In this document: piece after piece, positions 12,596 through 24,100 of the stretch
How the letters are laid out: each line of letters starts with the position of its first letter
Position numbering within the stretch: position 1 is the stretch's first letter
DNA from: Linnemannia elongata
Lineage: Eukaryota; Mortierellomycota; Mortierellomycetes; Mortierellales; Mortierellaceae
Direction: 5' to 3'
Assembly: GCA_036320915.1 (NCBI GenBank)
Contig: JAXBDG010000016.1
Coordinates: forward strand, 1,426,001 to 1,490,000
DNA length: 64,000 nucleotides
Position numbers and translations under genes: made by a program
Notes under the pieces: generated by a model
Database searches by the model: none
Told to the model about the DNA's origin: nothing
What the model saw: only the letters and a program-made list of their open reading frames with translations

Positions 12596-13001
12596 CCTTG
12601 TATGTTTGGTTGTCGCTGGGTGAAGTAGGGTGTGGTAATGAATGGAAGGAGGAGTGGGGGTGGTAGGTTGTCCTTAGTTTTTGTGTCCGAGGGGAGTAGA
12701 GGGGTAAAGGTGAAAGTGGGAGCGGGAAAGTAGTCAAGAGTGGCTTAGCTGTGTTTACCGATCCATTTCAGTTGAGGATTTCAATTTTGAGTTTCTGTGC
12801 GTGTGTGAGGGCTCTGGGGTCGTGTGTGAGACAACAGGGACAGAGAGAGAGCTGGAAAATTATAGATTTGTTCAGAGACAAAGAAAGAGAACGCGTAAAA
12901 TTTGCACTTTGCTGTATTGTTATCAATTGAGAAGAAACGGGGAAAGAATATGTTGATTGCGGATAGAGGGGGGATATATGGACAAAAAAAGAGGACTTAA
13001 A
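12596..13001. other. intergenic region
   Basis: About 400 bp upstream of the mL50-like gene and downstream of the secreted EcsC-like gene. It is AT- and GT-rich and has no supportable gene. Confidence 0.5.
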
Positions 13002-14327
13002 CTACAACTCCTTCTCCTCAGTAGACTCAGCGCGCTGCTTGGCAAGAAGCATGGCGTTCTTGATGGCCTCCTCTCGTTTCAACGTCCGCTTGGAGATCTT
13101 CAACACCTTCTGTTGCTCGTGGTCTTCTCCCTGTCCTTGCTCCTTCTTCTCTTGGTCATCCTTCGGCATCCACTGCTGTCCACTACCAACAACAGGCTGC
13201 TTAAGACCATCTGTCTCGGGACAAAACACAAACTTGACAACCTCCCCCAACGAATTTGCGCTCAACACATCACTACTGAATGCAAATAGGTTCCGCAACA
13301 CCGGAATTCCTGAAAACAGTCTTGGACCTCCGCTGCCTCCATGTCCTGCACCCCGGGTCATCAATGCTAACGCGCTTGTGTCTTCGAGGGACTTTAAGGC
13401 TCCAAAGGGGAGACGGGAGAGGAGGTTCCGACGCTTGAGGTTGAATAGGTCCCGGGCTGTTTGTGCCGACTCGTCGTGTGAGGAAGAGGCTTCGAGGGCT
13501 AGGTAGATCATGGTCCGGACAGTGTCGTCGGCCGGGTTTAGGTCTGCCAGCCGGGCGACGGCTTGCGCCATGTGGAGTTCTATGGCGAGCTTGCCCACTG
13601 AGGCGATGATCGTGCCAAGACCCAGAGACTTGACTGCAGAATTGGCAGGCGCGGCGGCGAGTGTTCCTCCTGCGAGTCCATCGGTCAAGGAAGAGTAGTA
13701 AACAACTTCATCCACCCCGCGAAGGTACGCCTCATCACTCGTCTCACATCCAAAACTCTCCGGACTCACCAGCGACTTCACACCCTTCACGGCCTCCGAT
13801 GACTTTACAAGTCCGAACCCAAGGAAGTCCCAGAAAGATCCACCACCGGCCTTCTTCGTCTTTGGATCCTCAGCCCTTGCCGCATACGTCGCTTTGTTGG
13901 TCGCGGGGATATGAATCACGGTATCATAGATCGTCTTGACAATCACAGCCGCATGATGCCTATCCATCGCATTCAAATCCCCCGACATATTAACAGCTTC
14001 CTCTCCATGCTGCTGGATCGCCCGGAGTTTTGCAGCCTCGAGTCGGGACCAGTCGGCGGTTTTGGCGTTGAAGATGGTCATGGAGACGATCTCGATGATG
14101 TCGTTGAGCAGGGGGATCTTAGTGTCTGCAATGGGGGAGGAGGAAAGGGGGGTGCCATCTTGGTTGTAGGGGAAGAAGGACGGGGAGGTGGGGAGGAGCA
14201 GTTGGACGAGGTGTGGGGCTACGGCTTGGATTTGGGGGTCGCTGATGAAATCTTGGACAGGATTGGAGGCGGCGATGGTGGATGCTACCAGGAGGGTTGC
14301 TAGTGACAAACGGAGCAGGAACTTCAT
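13002..14327 (-). CDS. secreted EcsC-like protein
   Basis: Single exon of 441 codons. Residues 1-20 form a clear signal peptide (MKFLLRLSLATLLVASTIAA). The body has a helical region of about 120 residues, near residues 190-310, with a Gly-rich stretch, GLGTIIASVGKLAIELHMAQ and a following ADLNPADDTVRTMIYLALEAS. That resembles the glycine-rich helix plus NP-D-VR pattern of EcsC-family proteins. The C-terminus is basic and charged (KRTLKREEAIKN) and ends in EEKEL, which is not a classical KDEL or HDEL signal. The Ala-rich sequence and NMSG allow N-glycosylation. Function is unknown; EcsC similarity is judged by eye. Confidence 0.6.
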   Translation of the reverse strand: MKFLLRLSLATLLVASTIAASNPVQDFISDPQIQAVAPHLVQLLLPTSPSFFPYNQDGTPLSSSPIADTKIPLLNDIIEIVSMTIFNAKTADWSRLEAAKLRAIQQHGEEAVNMSGDLNAMDRHHAAVIVKTIYDTVIHIPATNKATYAARAEDPKTKKAGGGSFWDFLGFGLVKSSEAVKGVKSLVSPESFGCETSDEAYLRGVDEVVYYSSLTDGLAGGTLAAAPANSAVKSLGLGTIIASVGKLAIELHMAQAVARLADLNPADDTVRTMIYLALEASSSHDESAQTARDLFNLKRRNLLSRLPFGALKSLEDTSALALMTRGAGHGGSGGPRLFSGIPVLRNLFAFSSDVLSANSLGEVVKFVFCPETDGLKQPVVGSGQQWMPKDDQEKKEQGQGEDHEQQKVLKISKRTLKREEAIKNAMLLAKQRAESTEEKEL

Positions 14328-15455
14328 TATGTGCTCTGTAGATGTTGTGTTGTTGTGGTGGTGAGGTCGAGGTACGTCGTAAAACGAGTAGAAGGGAAAG
14401 GGTGTTTGTTAGCTGGATAGGAGTGGGATTCAGAGAGAGAAAAGCAAAAAAGGTAGAGGCAAACAAGAAAAAAAAAGAGGATGTGGGAAAATCTCAATCG
14501 CAAAGGGGCCACTGTATGTAGGTCTGGTCTAGGTCGTGTTGGTGTAGGTTAGGGAAAGGAAGAATGAAGCTCAGTGTGGATGTTGTGCATGCGAGAATAT
14601 ACAAAAAAAAGGGGGAGCCAATCACTTTTTCTCTTCAGTATAAAGTCAGTCAATCGCAAAAAAAGTAGCGTGTGTCAAGATTCCACTCCTTGTTTCTTCC
14701 TCTACTCTCACTCCCCCATATACCACACGCATATTCCCTCATAAATACTTCCGAGGGCTCAGGGAGAGAACGAGGAAAAGAGACATTCCTCCGTCTTGAT
14801 AGAAAGGGGTTACTTGCTTAGTTCTCGCTTTTGTTATTTTTTAGTAGTCTCTGCATCATCCAGCATGCATGGGAACGGAAATGCGGATAGAGCTGAATGA
14901 ATGCCAGATTGATTACATTCCCTCGTCCAAGAAAAAAAACCCCGATTTAGTCCATGAATGAAGGCGCTGGTATATGTATGTAGGTCATCAGTGTGCAGAC
15001 CACGCGGTGACAGAAAGAGACATACGGCCAATGCGTCCTTTGGTTACTATTTTTGCTTTGGACCCGAATCATCTTAGTCGAGGTGAAAAAGTAGGGTCCT
15101 GAAAAGGCTGTGGAGCCAAACACACGTACAAGGCGTTTGTGTGTGCAAAAAACAATGAGTAGCCGATAAAGTGATAGCAGTGGCAGAGAAGAGTAACCCT
15201 AATTGCTTCTCTCTTATCAGCTGTGGCGAAGATCATTTCATGTACCGGGGCGCAACACAACCTTACTCGATGATTATCTATTTTACCAACTTGTCTCTTT
15301 TTAAAGGCCACATTAAGGGGCCGATTTCTCTTGAAAACAAAGTGCGCAGGCATTGACCAATTCCATGTTTCCAACACTTTTCTCTCCAACATAAAAAAAG
15401 AGCAAAACTCTCCCACTAAGAACCCAACTCAACAACGTCAACAAAACTTTCAATC
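14328..15455. other. intergenic region
   Basis: About 1.1 kb between the divergent EcsC-like and defensin-like genes. Short open frames on both strands lack domains or coding bias. The last 70 bases before 15456 are AC-rich leader sequence. Confidence 0.5.
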
Positions 15456-15689
15456 ATGTCTGCTGCCGCTGGCGCTTCCACCCCCATCCACATGCGCTCC
15501 AAGCTCTCCAAAAAGTTCCTCCTCGGTGCCTTTGCCGTTGTTGCGGTCGCCACCTTAGCCACCCCTGTCGCTGCCGATTTCGGATGCCCTCTCGCCCAAA
15601 CGTGCAACAAGTACTGCCTTTCGATCAATCTCAAAGGGGGATACTGTGGTGGTAACCTCCACCTCAACTGCTACTGTCACCAGCCCTAA
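15456..15689 (+). CDS. defensin-like secreted cysteine-rich peptide
   Basis: Single exon of 77 residues. A basic stretch (KLSKK) precedes a hydrophobic signal segment at about residues 20-38 ending VAA. The predicted mature part begins at DFGCPLAQTC and is about 37 residues long. Its six cysteines are spaced C-x5-C-x3-C-x9-C-x7-C-x1-C, with GGYC before the fourth. This is the cysteine-stabilised alpha-beta pattern of ancient invertebrate-type defensins, including fungal plectasin: C-x3-C in a helix, and GGYC...CxC in the two strands. Those peptides bind lipid II in Gram-positive bacteria; activity of this one is inferred only. A second in-frame ATG at 15492 would give a shorter precursor. Codon use is like its neighbours. 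Confidence 0.78.
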   Translation: MSAAAGASTPIHMRSKLSKKFLLGAFAVVAVATLATPVAADFGCPLAQTCNKYCLSINLKGGYCGGNLHLNCYCHQP

Positions 15690-16040
15690 GCGCGTCCATC
15701 AGCTCGCTCTCACTTTTCTTGAACGTCCACGACACCACTTTTCTTTGCTTCCTATACCTTTGGGCCTCCATTTGCCTCCTCTAATGATACCTTCAAGTCT
15801 TGCATAAACAATGCCTGTCCGCGAGCTCTTTTTGGTCGTTTTCGCCATTCAGTGATATCCGATTCCGAAAAAACTGCTGGGGGATAGGAAATGGTAAGCT
15901 GGGAGTCGTTATTGACAACCACTACCCTTAATAGAGGATGAATAGAAAAGACTAGCCACCGAGATGCAACATGACAAATTAATCATCCTTTTTTGTTGGC
16001 AACACCTCCCTCCCTGCAGTCAACTACCTCCACCCCTGCA
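15690..16040. other. intergenic region
   Basis: About 350 bp between the defensin-like stop codon and the F-box ATG, both on the plus strand. I see no gene; it should contain the 3' UTR of one and promoter of the other. Confidence 0.5.
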
Positions 16041-17225
16041 ATGCACGAAACAACCATATCTTGCCTCCCTCCAGAATGCATCAGCATGGTTGGTTCCTAC
16101 CTCGTCCGCAGCGACCTCTACAACTGTGTCTTCGTCAGCAAGAACTGGTTGCACATCTTTACCCCACACCTCTGGAAACTCGTCCAAATCCACTGCCGTC
16201 GGGGATCATGGCGTCATACCATTTTCGAACGCCCTACGCAAGATCAACTAGACAACTGGTTCCAGAAACTCAAGCGGAGTATCGAGGCGGGTGGTCTGGA
16301 CAGGAACGGACAATATGTTCAGACGTTTGATTGTGAGCATTATGAGGCTGTCGAACTGTTGGCTGCTCGAAGCATGACTTGTACAGGAATCAGAGTCCTC
16401 AACCTGGGATCGTACCCGGACCCGGATTTGTTGTCACTCAAGTCAAGGAAGTTCGCCTATGTGCGCTCACTCGACTTGTCGCCTCTCATTTGTATCTTGA
16501 ACAGGAACAGCCATCTTCGACATCTCAGGGTGGCCGGGAGGATGCTAGACGAGAAGAACTACGACTTTACTCAGCTTCTTGAAACTATTCCGAGGAGCAT
16601 CGTATGTCTCTCGCTAAGAAAATGGGATCCGATCAAGGGCAAACGAGGATATGACAGGGACCTTCTAGCCAAGGAATACGAGTCAAAGAACGACTCTACT
16701 TCATACCTGGAGGAACAAGAAGATCAAGGAGAGACCCGCTTCCCTCGTCTCAAGGAGGTGGAATTTTGTTGCTACGCCTTCGACCTTAACAAGCGGACCA
16801 TGGAGTACATCCTCAAGAACTGTCCCAACCTCGAGATCCTCGCTCTCGGCGATATATACCAGCCCATCCCTCTCAAACCGATATCAAGAATCCTCGCTCG
16901 GTATTGTCCTCGAACTATGCACCTCTATGTGCTAAATTGGACTGACTGTCTGGATGCCGAGCTAGCAGAATTACTGGATTCTGGCAAGGCAGGATGGAGG
17001 ACGCTGGACCTTCCTACAACTTGGAGCATGAGAGACGAGGACGAGTTTGGACCGTTGTCGACGGCTGCTATATTGAAGCACAGTCTGACACTCGAGAATT
17101 TACGCGTGGATGATTCTCGGAAGTTTTCAAGGGCTGCGGCTGATGAGCTCTTTCGAACGGCACCTAATATTCAGCGAATCTATGTAAGGCCTGGTGAACC
17201 GGTCGTAATAGAGGAGTCGATTTAG
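16041..17225 (+). CDS. F-box/leucine-rich-repeat protein
   Basis: Single exon of 394 residues starting at the first in-frame ATG, 16041. The N-terminus (SCLPPECISMVGSYL, then DLYNCVFVSKNWLHIFTPHLWK) is an F-box: LPPE start, L-x-x-C-x-x-V-x-x-x-W and a final LW. The rest has irregular leucine-rich segments such as IRVLNLGSY, YVRSLDLSPL, HLRHLRVAG, NLEILALGDIY and TLENLRVDDS. Such proteins join the Skp1-Cul1 ubiquitin ligase through the F-box and bind substrate with the repeats (family knowledge). An acidic insert follows the middle (SYLEEQEDQGE). The substrate is unknown. Early-diverging fungi carry many diverse members of this kind. Confidence 0.85.
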   Translation: MHETTISCLPPECISMVGSYLVRSDLYNCVFVSKNWLHIFTPHLWKLVQIHCRRGSWRHTIFERPTQDQLDNWFQKLKRSIEAGGLDRNGQYVQTFDCEHYEAVELLAARSMTCTGIRVLNLGSYPDPDLLSLKSRKFAYVRSLDLSPLICILNRNSHLRHLRVAGRMLDEKNYDFTQLLETIPRSIVCLSLRKWDPIKGKRGYDRDLLAKEYESKNDSTSYLEEQEDQGETRFPRLKEVEFCCYAFDLNKRTMEYILKNCPNLEILALGDIYQPIPLKPISRILARYCPRTMHLYVLNWTDCLDAELAELLDSGKAGWRTLDLPTTWSMRDEDEFGPLSTAAILKHSLTLENLRVDDSRKFSRAAADELFRTAPNIQRIYVRPGEPVVIEESI

Positions 17226-18155
17226 GCCTGATCCAAGGACGACACCCGTTGGTGATTTGGATCTTGGCTAAGAGTAATAGCTGCTTACCATTGTGAATAA
17301 ACATGTTATACGCTGTAAGAATTAATTTGATCCGCGTTGCTTTTGTCGTTCGGTCCTTCTGTTTAGAACAGCACTAAACGATAATGATGACCATAATTGA
17401 ACCCCAGCTATTTGATGTATCTCTTAATGACAATATCTACCCTATTTATTTGCGCATCTAACTACTTGAGTTGCCGAAATGATCATGAAAAAGGAGATAA
17501 AGATGAAGAAGAATGACGGTATCTAAAACAGCAGAGAGAGATAGGGGATGGATTAGGGGTTAGGAAGGGTGTAGGAGGAGGGTGCATCGATAAGATAGGA
17601 GCAAAGGAAAGGAAAAGGTGGGAGCGGATGAGACCTAGTAGTTAAAGAACAAAAGATAGAGAAAGTACGAGATAAGGGAAGTCTGTCAATCTTCACATGT
17701 AAGTCCGCGTTGTACTGAAGGCCGTTACTAAAAAAAAATAGCATTCTAGAGCCGCGCACGAGTGATCGTGCTAGCATGTCTTAGGGGTGGCTCGTGCGGC
17801 TATTTTGACGAAGACCTCTAATTGACAGTAGTTATTTGTAATTGCATACGACGTGGGAGAGGCATAATACTCATTGTGACATCAAAGACTCTCCTTTGCT
17901 TCCTTCGCCTCCCTTGGTTCCTTCTTCCTTACTTTGCTCCCTTTCTCTCATCCCATCTTAACAGCTCTCTCTCTCTCTCTCTTTCTCTCTCATACATCTA
18001 CTTTTCCCTCTTCCCCATCCTCTTCGTCTCCCCTTTTCTCGCATATCCACTATATTGTTTTCCTTTAGACTCACACCACACACTCACATCCATCCATTCA
18101 CCCAAGGCAATATACTCATCCCCCTCACACAACACAAGCCAAGGCTATAGGCCCC
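17226..18155. other. intergenic region with promoter of the sacsin-like gene
   Basis: Noncoding stretch between two plus-strand genes. It holds an imperfect hairpin near 17750-17801 and a (CT)n tract at about 17963-17992 in the leader of the sacsin-like gene. Confidence 0.5.
17750..17801. repeat. imperfect inverted repeat (hairpin)
   Basis: Left arm AGCCGCGCACGAG pairs with right arm CTCGTGCGGCT around a loop of about 28 nt; the outer flanks (AAATAG and CTATTT) also match with a bulge. Could be an ageing short element or a structured RNA; no function is evident. Confidence 0.4.
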
Positions 18156-21100
18156 ATGCTGCAACAACCCATGCTACAACAACCTACGCGGAAGGGATTC
18201 ATATCTCATGGTATCCGCGAACCCCTGACGACTCGTATCGCTGGCATCCTCAGGGCCTACCCCGACAGCACACAGATCGCCCGCGAACTCCTCCAGAACA
18301 GCGACGACGCCGGGTCGACTGTCCAGTGGTATCTCCTTGACCACCGAAACCATGTCAAGCACGCTCGTCACTCGGTTGGAAGTAACCTTGATTCGGACAC
18401 GTCCAAGGACACAAGGCTTCGACTGTTCCACGAGGATCTCGAGGAATACATGGGTCCAGCTCTTCTTTCTGGAAGCGACTCTATCTTTGAAGAGAAGGAC
18501 TTCCAGTCGCTCAAAAACCTAGCCTCATCTGAGAAGCGTACTGATGAGAACAAGATTGGCCAGATGGGCATTGGATTCAACAGGTGCGTGTGGTTTTAAG
18601 ATCGTTTGTGCGAAAGTTGCGGAGGAAAAAAAATATTTACTTGATCATTATCAGTACCATGGCCAATGCGCATCACAAAGCATCAGTCACCGAGCTGACA
18701 TTCATGCTATCTTTCCTTCTTCCTCACACACTCCCTAGCATCTACCATCTGACAGACTGCCCCTCATTCATCTCTGGTGAACAGCTCATGATCATCGAGC
18801 CCCACGAGCGCATCTTCAACGGAGAGCGGTCCGAGTTCAACGAGGGTGCTGTTCGAGGCAGCTTTTTGAATCCAAGCCAAGGCTTACATGAATATCCCGA
18901 TCAGCTCAAAGTCTTCTCTGTCCTCGAAGATATCGACTTCTCCAAGCCTTACGAAGGCACCATTTTCAGGTTCCCTCTCAGGACCCCTGAACAGGCCAAG
19001 ACTTCGTCTTTGACCAAATATTCTCACACCCCTGAGGAGGTAGCGCTCAATTTCAAAAGTGAAGGAGAGATGTGTACAGAGCGAAGCCACTTGCAAAGAA
19101 CGTTCCAACTAATGCTCTTTCTTGAACTCCGATTTTCGCACTTTTAGATTCTGGAGATGCTAAACGAGCTGAAGGACGAAGCCTTGAAGGCTCTTCTTTT
19201 TCTCAAGCACGTCCAGAAGATTGTCATCTACGAGCGCAAAGAGGACCAAGACAAACCTATGAAGCTGTTCGAGATTGAGATTGCCAACTCCGCCGAGGTT
19301 GCGGCCCAGCGATCTCTGCTGATTAATAACTTGAAGCGCCATGTCCGCTCATGCGACTCGACTGAGGAAGCCGAAGTCCTTGAGTGCTCTACTCGACCCA
19401 CCTACCAGATGACACACGGAGACGGTCGCACCACTGAGGAGACCTGGCAGGTCACTACCCGGATCGGCAACATCGGCAAGACTCGCGCCTCCATGCTAGA
19501 GGCTTCCCATGGCGACGTCAACATTGCTGACCATAAGTTGATCCCATGGGTCGGCATTGCTGCTCCTTCGGACCCTACCGTCAAGATGGACTCATCTGGA
19601 CTTTTCTGTTTCTTACCCGTCGGTGACATCCAACTTCCGTTCCCGGTCCATGTCAACGGTCACTTTGCTGTCGAGCAGAGTCGACGCGACATTTGGACCA
19701 ATACCGATAAAAAGATCAAGACCCAGTCCTCCGCTGGCATAGAATCTCTTTGGAACGTCCATCTGTTCACCAAGCAGATCCCTGAAGCTTACGCACTTTT
19801 CTTGGAGAACATCGGTCTCGATCATGGTGCCAACTATGATCTCTGGCCAACCTACTGTGGCGAAGGGGTCGGCCGAGATGCGATCTGGGAGGACATGCTG
19901 AAGAACGTGCTCCGTGCTGCTCTATCCAATGATCGACCAGTCTTTTTCTGCGGACCCAAGCCCGATGGCGACATGATGTCTATTGAGCCCTATTCCAAAG
20001 TCTACATTGCCGGTCGGGACATGGATGCCTTCCCATTGCTGAAGAAGGCTCTCCAATCGGTAGTAGATTTGGCGGGAAATGTTCCCGATGTGATCTTGAC
20101 CGAGCTCCCTGGCGTAGTCGAGTCGCTTGAATTGGCCTCTCGTATTCTTACGTCGGCCTTAGTGATTTCCATTCTTCACGACACCAAAAGGCAGTGGTTT
20201 TCGACTACCGATGCGGCCACCAGAGTGGAAATGGTCAAGTACTGTCTCCAGGACGATAAGTCTGCAAGCCTCGTCGGACTCCCCCTTCTTCCTCTTGCTG
20301 CAGGATCTTGGGTCGAGTTTAGTTGCAAGCAAGTCCAGGGAAGGTACCGCATATTTAATGCTTGCGTTTCAGGTTGCAATTTTTCATTGGTGGTAAGGCA
20401 TATGAAACGATTTTAACGTGGTATGATGTGCCTAAAATCTAACTAGGTTCCGTGTGTCTGTGGAGGTGTTCCGTACCTTGTCTGTGTCGAACGACGGACT
20501 TGTTGACATTGACGTCGAGGGCTATCCGTTCGACGACATCGAGTTTGGGTGCAGGTCTGGAACCAAGAATGACTCCAAGATGTATTGGTCAACCATGAGA
20601 CCCTCCTCGGTTGCAGAGCGAATCAGGTCAACCTACCATAAGTCGTTCTATCAAAACGGTGTTGTCCCTGACAGACGTGTATCTCAGACCTCTGAACAGT
20701 TTCCTATGGACAAGTGGTTGATGGATTTCTGGCATATGGCTCGCTCCTTTCGAAGTGCAGTTGATCAGAAGGAGCTCCTCTCGGGACTTGACGGCATCCA
20801 TCTGATACCAATCAACCACGGTTTTCTGGCGCCACTCTCTAAGGATCGGTCAGTTCTCTTCCTCAACCCTGGCACAAGCAAGGATGTCCAGGTCTCGCAG
20901 AAGGCTCTCGAAGTTCTGGATCGCCGTTTCAACTGCCAAGTCCTTCGAAAGCTCTCTATCAAGTCGTCATCACCCCTCTATGGATTTCTCGTGGATGTGT
21001 CGGTTGGTCCAAGAGTTCTCGGTCTCCTCTCAAACGTCGACCGCAGTTACTTCCAGCAGCTTAATCCAACAGATTGCGAGAATCTCAGAGAATACTTGAC

Positions 21101-24100
21101 TATATGTCTCTCGCCCAGAGCATCCCTTGACTCTCAACAACGCCAGGTCTTGCGATACTTGCCGGTTTTCGAGTCATATCAAGACACCCGTCTCGTTCCC
21201 TTGGATACGTCCTCGTCCTCGATGCAGTGGAGTGTCGCCCAAGGATATTGTCATTCATCACAGCCCTGGATATCCAACTCGATCAATCTTCTTGCTGAAG
21301 ACCAGCCAATGAAACACCACATCCGCTACTTACTGGAGATTCCCTTCCTTACCAAGGCGGAGTTCCTGCGACTCCTTGTCTCGGAGTTGAAAGAGCGCCC
21401 CGAAAGTGAGTGGGACCCTATTCTGTCAGAGCTGTTCTTGGGCTACTACGAACACCAGAAGAAGGTTGACTTTGCACCTCTCCTCCGCCCTCTGCCGTTT
21501 GTTCAGGTCAACACATCTACATCGGAGATGGCCAGCTCGATTCGGATCAGGCCTCGATTCGTTGCGGACCCTGCCTTATCGATGTTCTTTGTGGATGATG
21601 AGGCCGTTTTCCCCTCTGGTATTTACGCTAAACCTGCCTTCCGCGGTCCTCTTGAGGAACTGGGCATGAAGGTCGCGTTCAACTCTACTTTTGTCGAGGA
21701 GAGAATGTCATCTCTCTTTGGCGCCCCTTCCTCCGGACGAGATGACTCTCACAAGAAGGCATCTTTGGCACTGTACGATCGCCTCAACAGCATGTACTCC
21801 AAGGAGTTCATGACCAAGGATATCCTTTCCATGATTTCGTCTCAGTCGTGGCTTTATGCTGGAGGAAGCAAGCGATGCCGTCCATCCGAATGTCGGCCCA
21901 AGGAAGATGGATGTCTAGTGGGAAACCAGATGCCCATCTCCGAGTTCAGTCCATCGAACAAGCTACTTCGCAAGCATATGGGATGGATGACCCCACCACC
22001 GTTGGACAAGGTCCTGGCACATTTTTCGTTGCTACTCGATCAAGCTTCCGTCCCGCAGGGTAGCCCCTCACAACTCACGGACCTAGACGTCCTACCCATC
22101 TACAGATACTTTGCAGAAAAGGTTCAGGATCCTGCTTCCCTCGTCTTCCTCAAAAAGGAATTGAGCAACCGCCCTTGGATCTTGGTATCCGGCACACTCT
22201 ATGCCGTCGACCGAGTCGCGTTTAACTTGGACCACAATCTCAAGCCTCAGTTCGCTCAAGTGCCTTCTTCGAGTCTGGATGGTCTGTTTCGAGCATTTGG
22301 AGTGCGAGAGTATATTAGCCAAGGTGATATCGAGGCGATCCTGGCGACAATCGGCTCGAACTACGACGGCGATGGACACCTTTCGAACAAGGACTGTGAC
22401 CTGGTTCGTCGTCTCCTGACTTCGCTTGCTCATATGAAGTTAAAACGCTTGACGCCTGATCTTCCTGTTCTGACCAAGGGTGGATATCTCAAGCGAGCGG
22501 TGGACGTTGTTTATGATGACAGGGCCTCTCGGCGAGGAGGCTCCGATGACGACCTATTGTCTTACACCTTTCTCGACGATGGTATCCCCAAGGACGTGGC
22601 TCGGCGTCTCGAGATCACGATGTTCTCTGTCCGCACGTGGGAGGAGAGTAAGGACACCGCCTTTGAGCCATTTTTTCAACAAGAGGACATTGTTGACCGT
22701 ATCAAGGGAATCCTCAACGACTACGACCCTTCTGGAATATTCAACGAGTACCTCCAGAACGCCTCCGATGCAGGCGCAACCAAGTTCTCTGTATTGCTGG
22801 ACAATCAGACCTACGGCAAGACTAGAGTTCTAAGTGAGCGAATGGCGGCGTGGCAAGGGCCGGCATTGATATTCTACAACGATGCCATTTTCTCTGATGA
22901 GAACTTTTCTGCCCTGTGCAAGTTGGGTGTCGGCAACAAGAGTAAGTTAACGTGTTCGTGTTAACATTATTATTCTCTACAAATCTTCATTTTTGACGAT
23001 TGCTAAGACACTATTCGTGTTATCTCAATTAATTTAATCCACTTGTGTCTAGGTGAGGATACGTCCAAGGTTGGTCGGCATGGCCTAGGCTTCAACTCCG
23101 CTTATCACTTCACAGACGTCCCCAGTGTTGTCAGCGGCGACTCTCTAGTGTTGTTCGATCCTCAAATGGCCAACCTCCCCAAGAGCCGCGACGCGCACGG
23201 TAATATCATTGCCCAAAGGGGTCATCGCTACGACATCCGCAAGTTAACCACAGAGACATTGGCCGACCAGTTTGCACCATACATGGGACTCTATGGCTGT
23301 GATATGGAGTCTCACTTCAATGGCACCATTTTCCGGGTTCCGCTTCGGCTGCAGGAGGTGGAGTCGATCAGCAAGTCGGGCTTTGGTGGGGATGGATGGA
23401 CCACTGCCCAGATTCAGAAGATGTTTGTCTCGTGGATCGAGGACGCCAAGGTCGGAATGCTCTTTTTGAAGAACATGAAGTCCATCGAACTCTCTGATGG
23501 AGTGAGCCCTATGGTTTCGGTGACCAAGCGCGATCTCTCAGATATGCCAGCCGTCCAGTTTTTGGTTGAGTCCCCCTCATCCCCCATAGGCCATGTGTCC
23601 ATTATCGACATCACTTCGACTTCGAGCGGCCGAGCCAACATTGTCAGTCCTGACCCTTTGAGGTGGTTGGTATACACAGAGGATTGCTTGCCAGAAGATG
23701 CTCCTCAAGATATCCGCGACCTTGCCCAGAAACGATACTGGAGTACACAAACCGGAGTGGCGATCTCCCTTGGCGACGATCATGCCAACAAGTCGTTTCA
23801 AGGCCGACTGATGGTTTCTTTGCCCACACCAATTGAGACTATGCTCCCTTTCCACTTGCACGGTGGATTTGCGTTGACTACCAATCGCAAGTCTTTGGCT
23901 GGTGGATCCAATCTCGCCCACCCGATGGCCAATTGGAACACCTACCTCATTGGGACCCAGCTGCCTCTAGTAGCCATTCGTGCCTACGAGCAACTGCTCA
24001 GGTGGAGTTTCCGCCCAGCCAACCTCGGTGGACCCCAGGTGCATGATCTCACTAAGGCCATTCGCCTCTTCTACGAGCGCTGGCCCGTCAAGGCCAAGGA

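Noticed and set aside
13002..13016. C-terminal EEKEL of the EcsC-like protein as an ER-retention signal
   Set aside because: It lacks the H/K-D-E-L form; too weak to claim.
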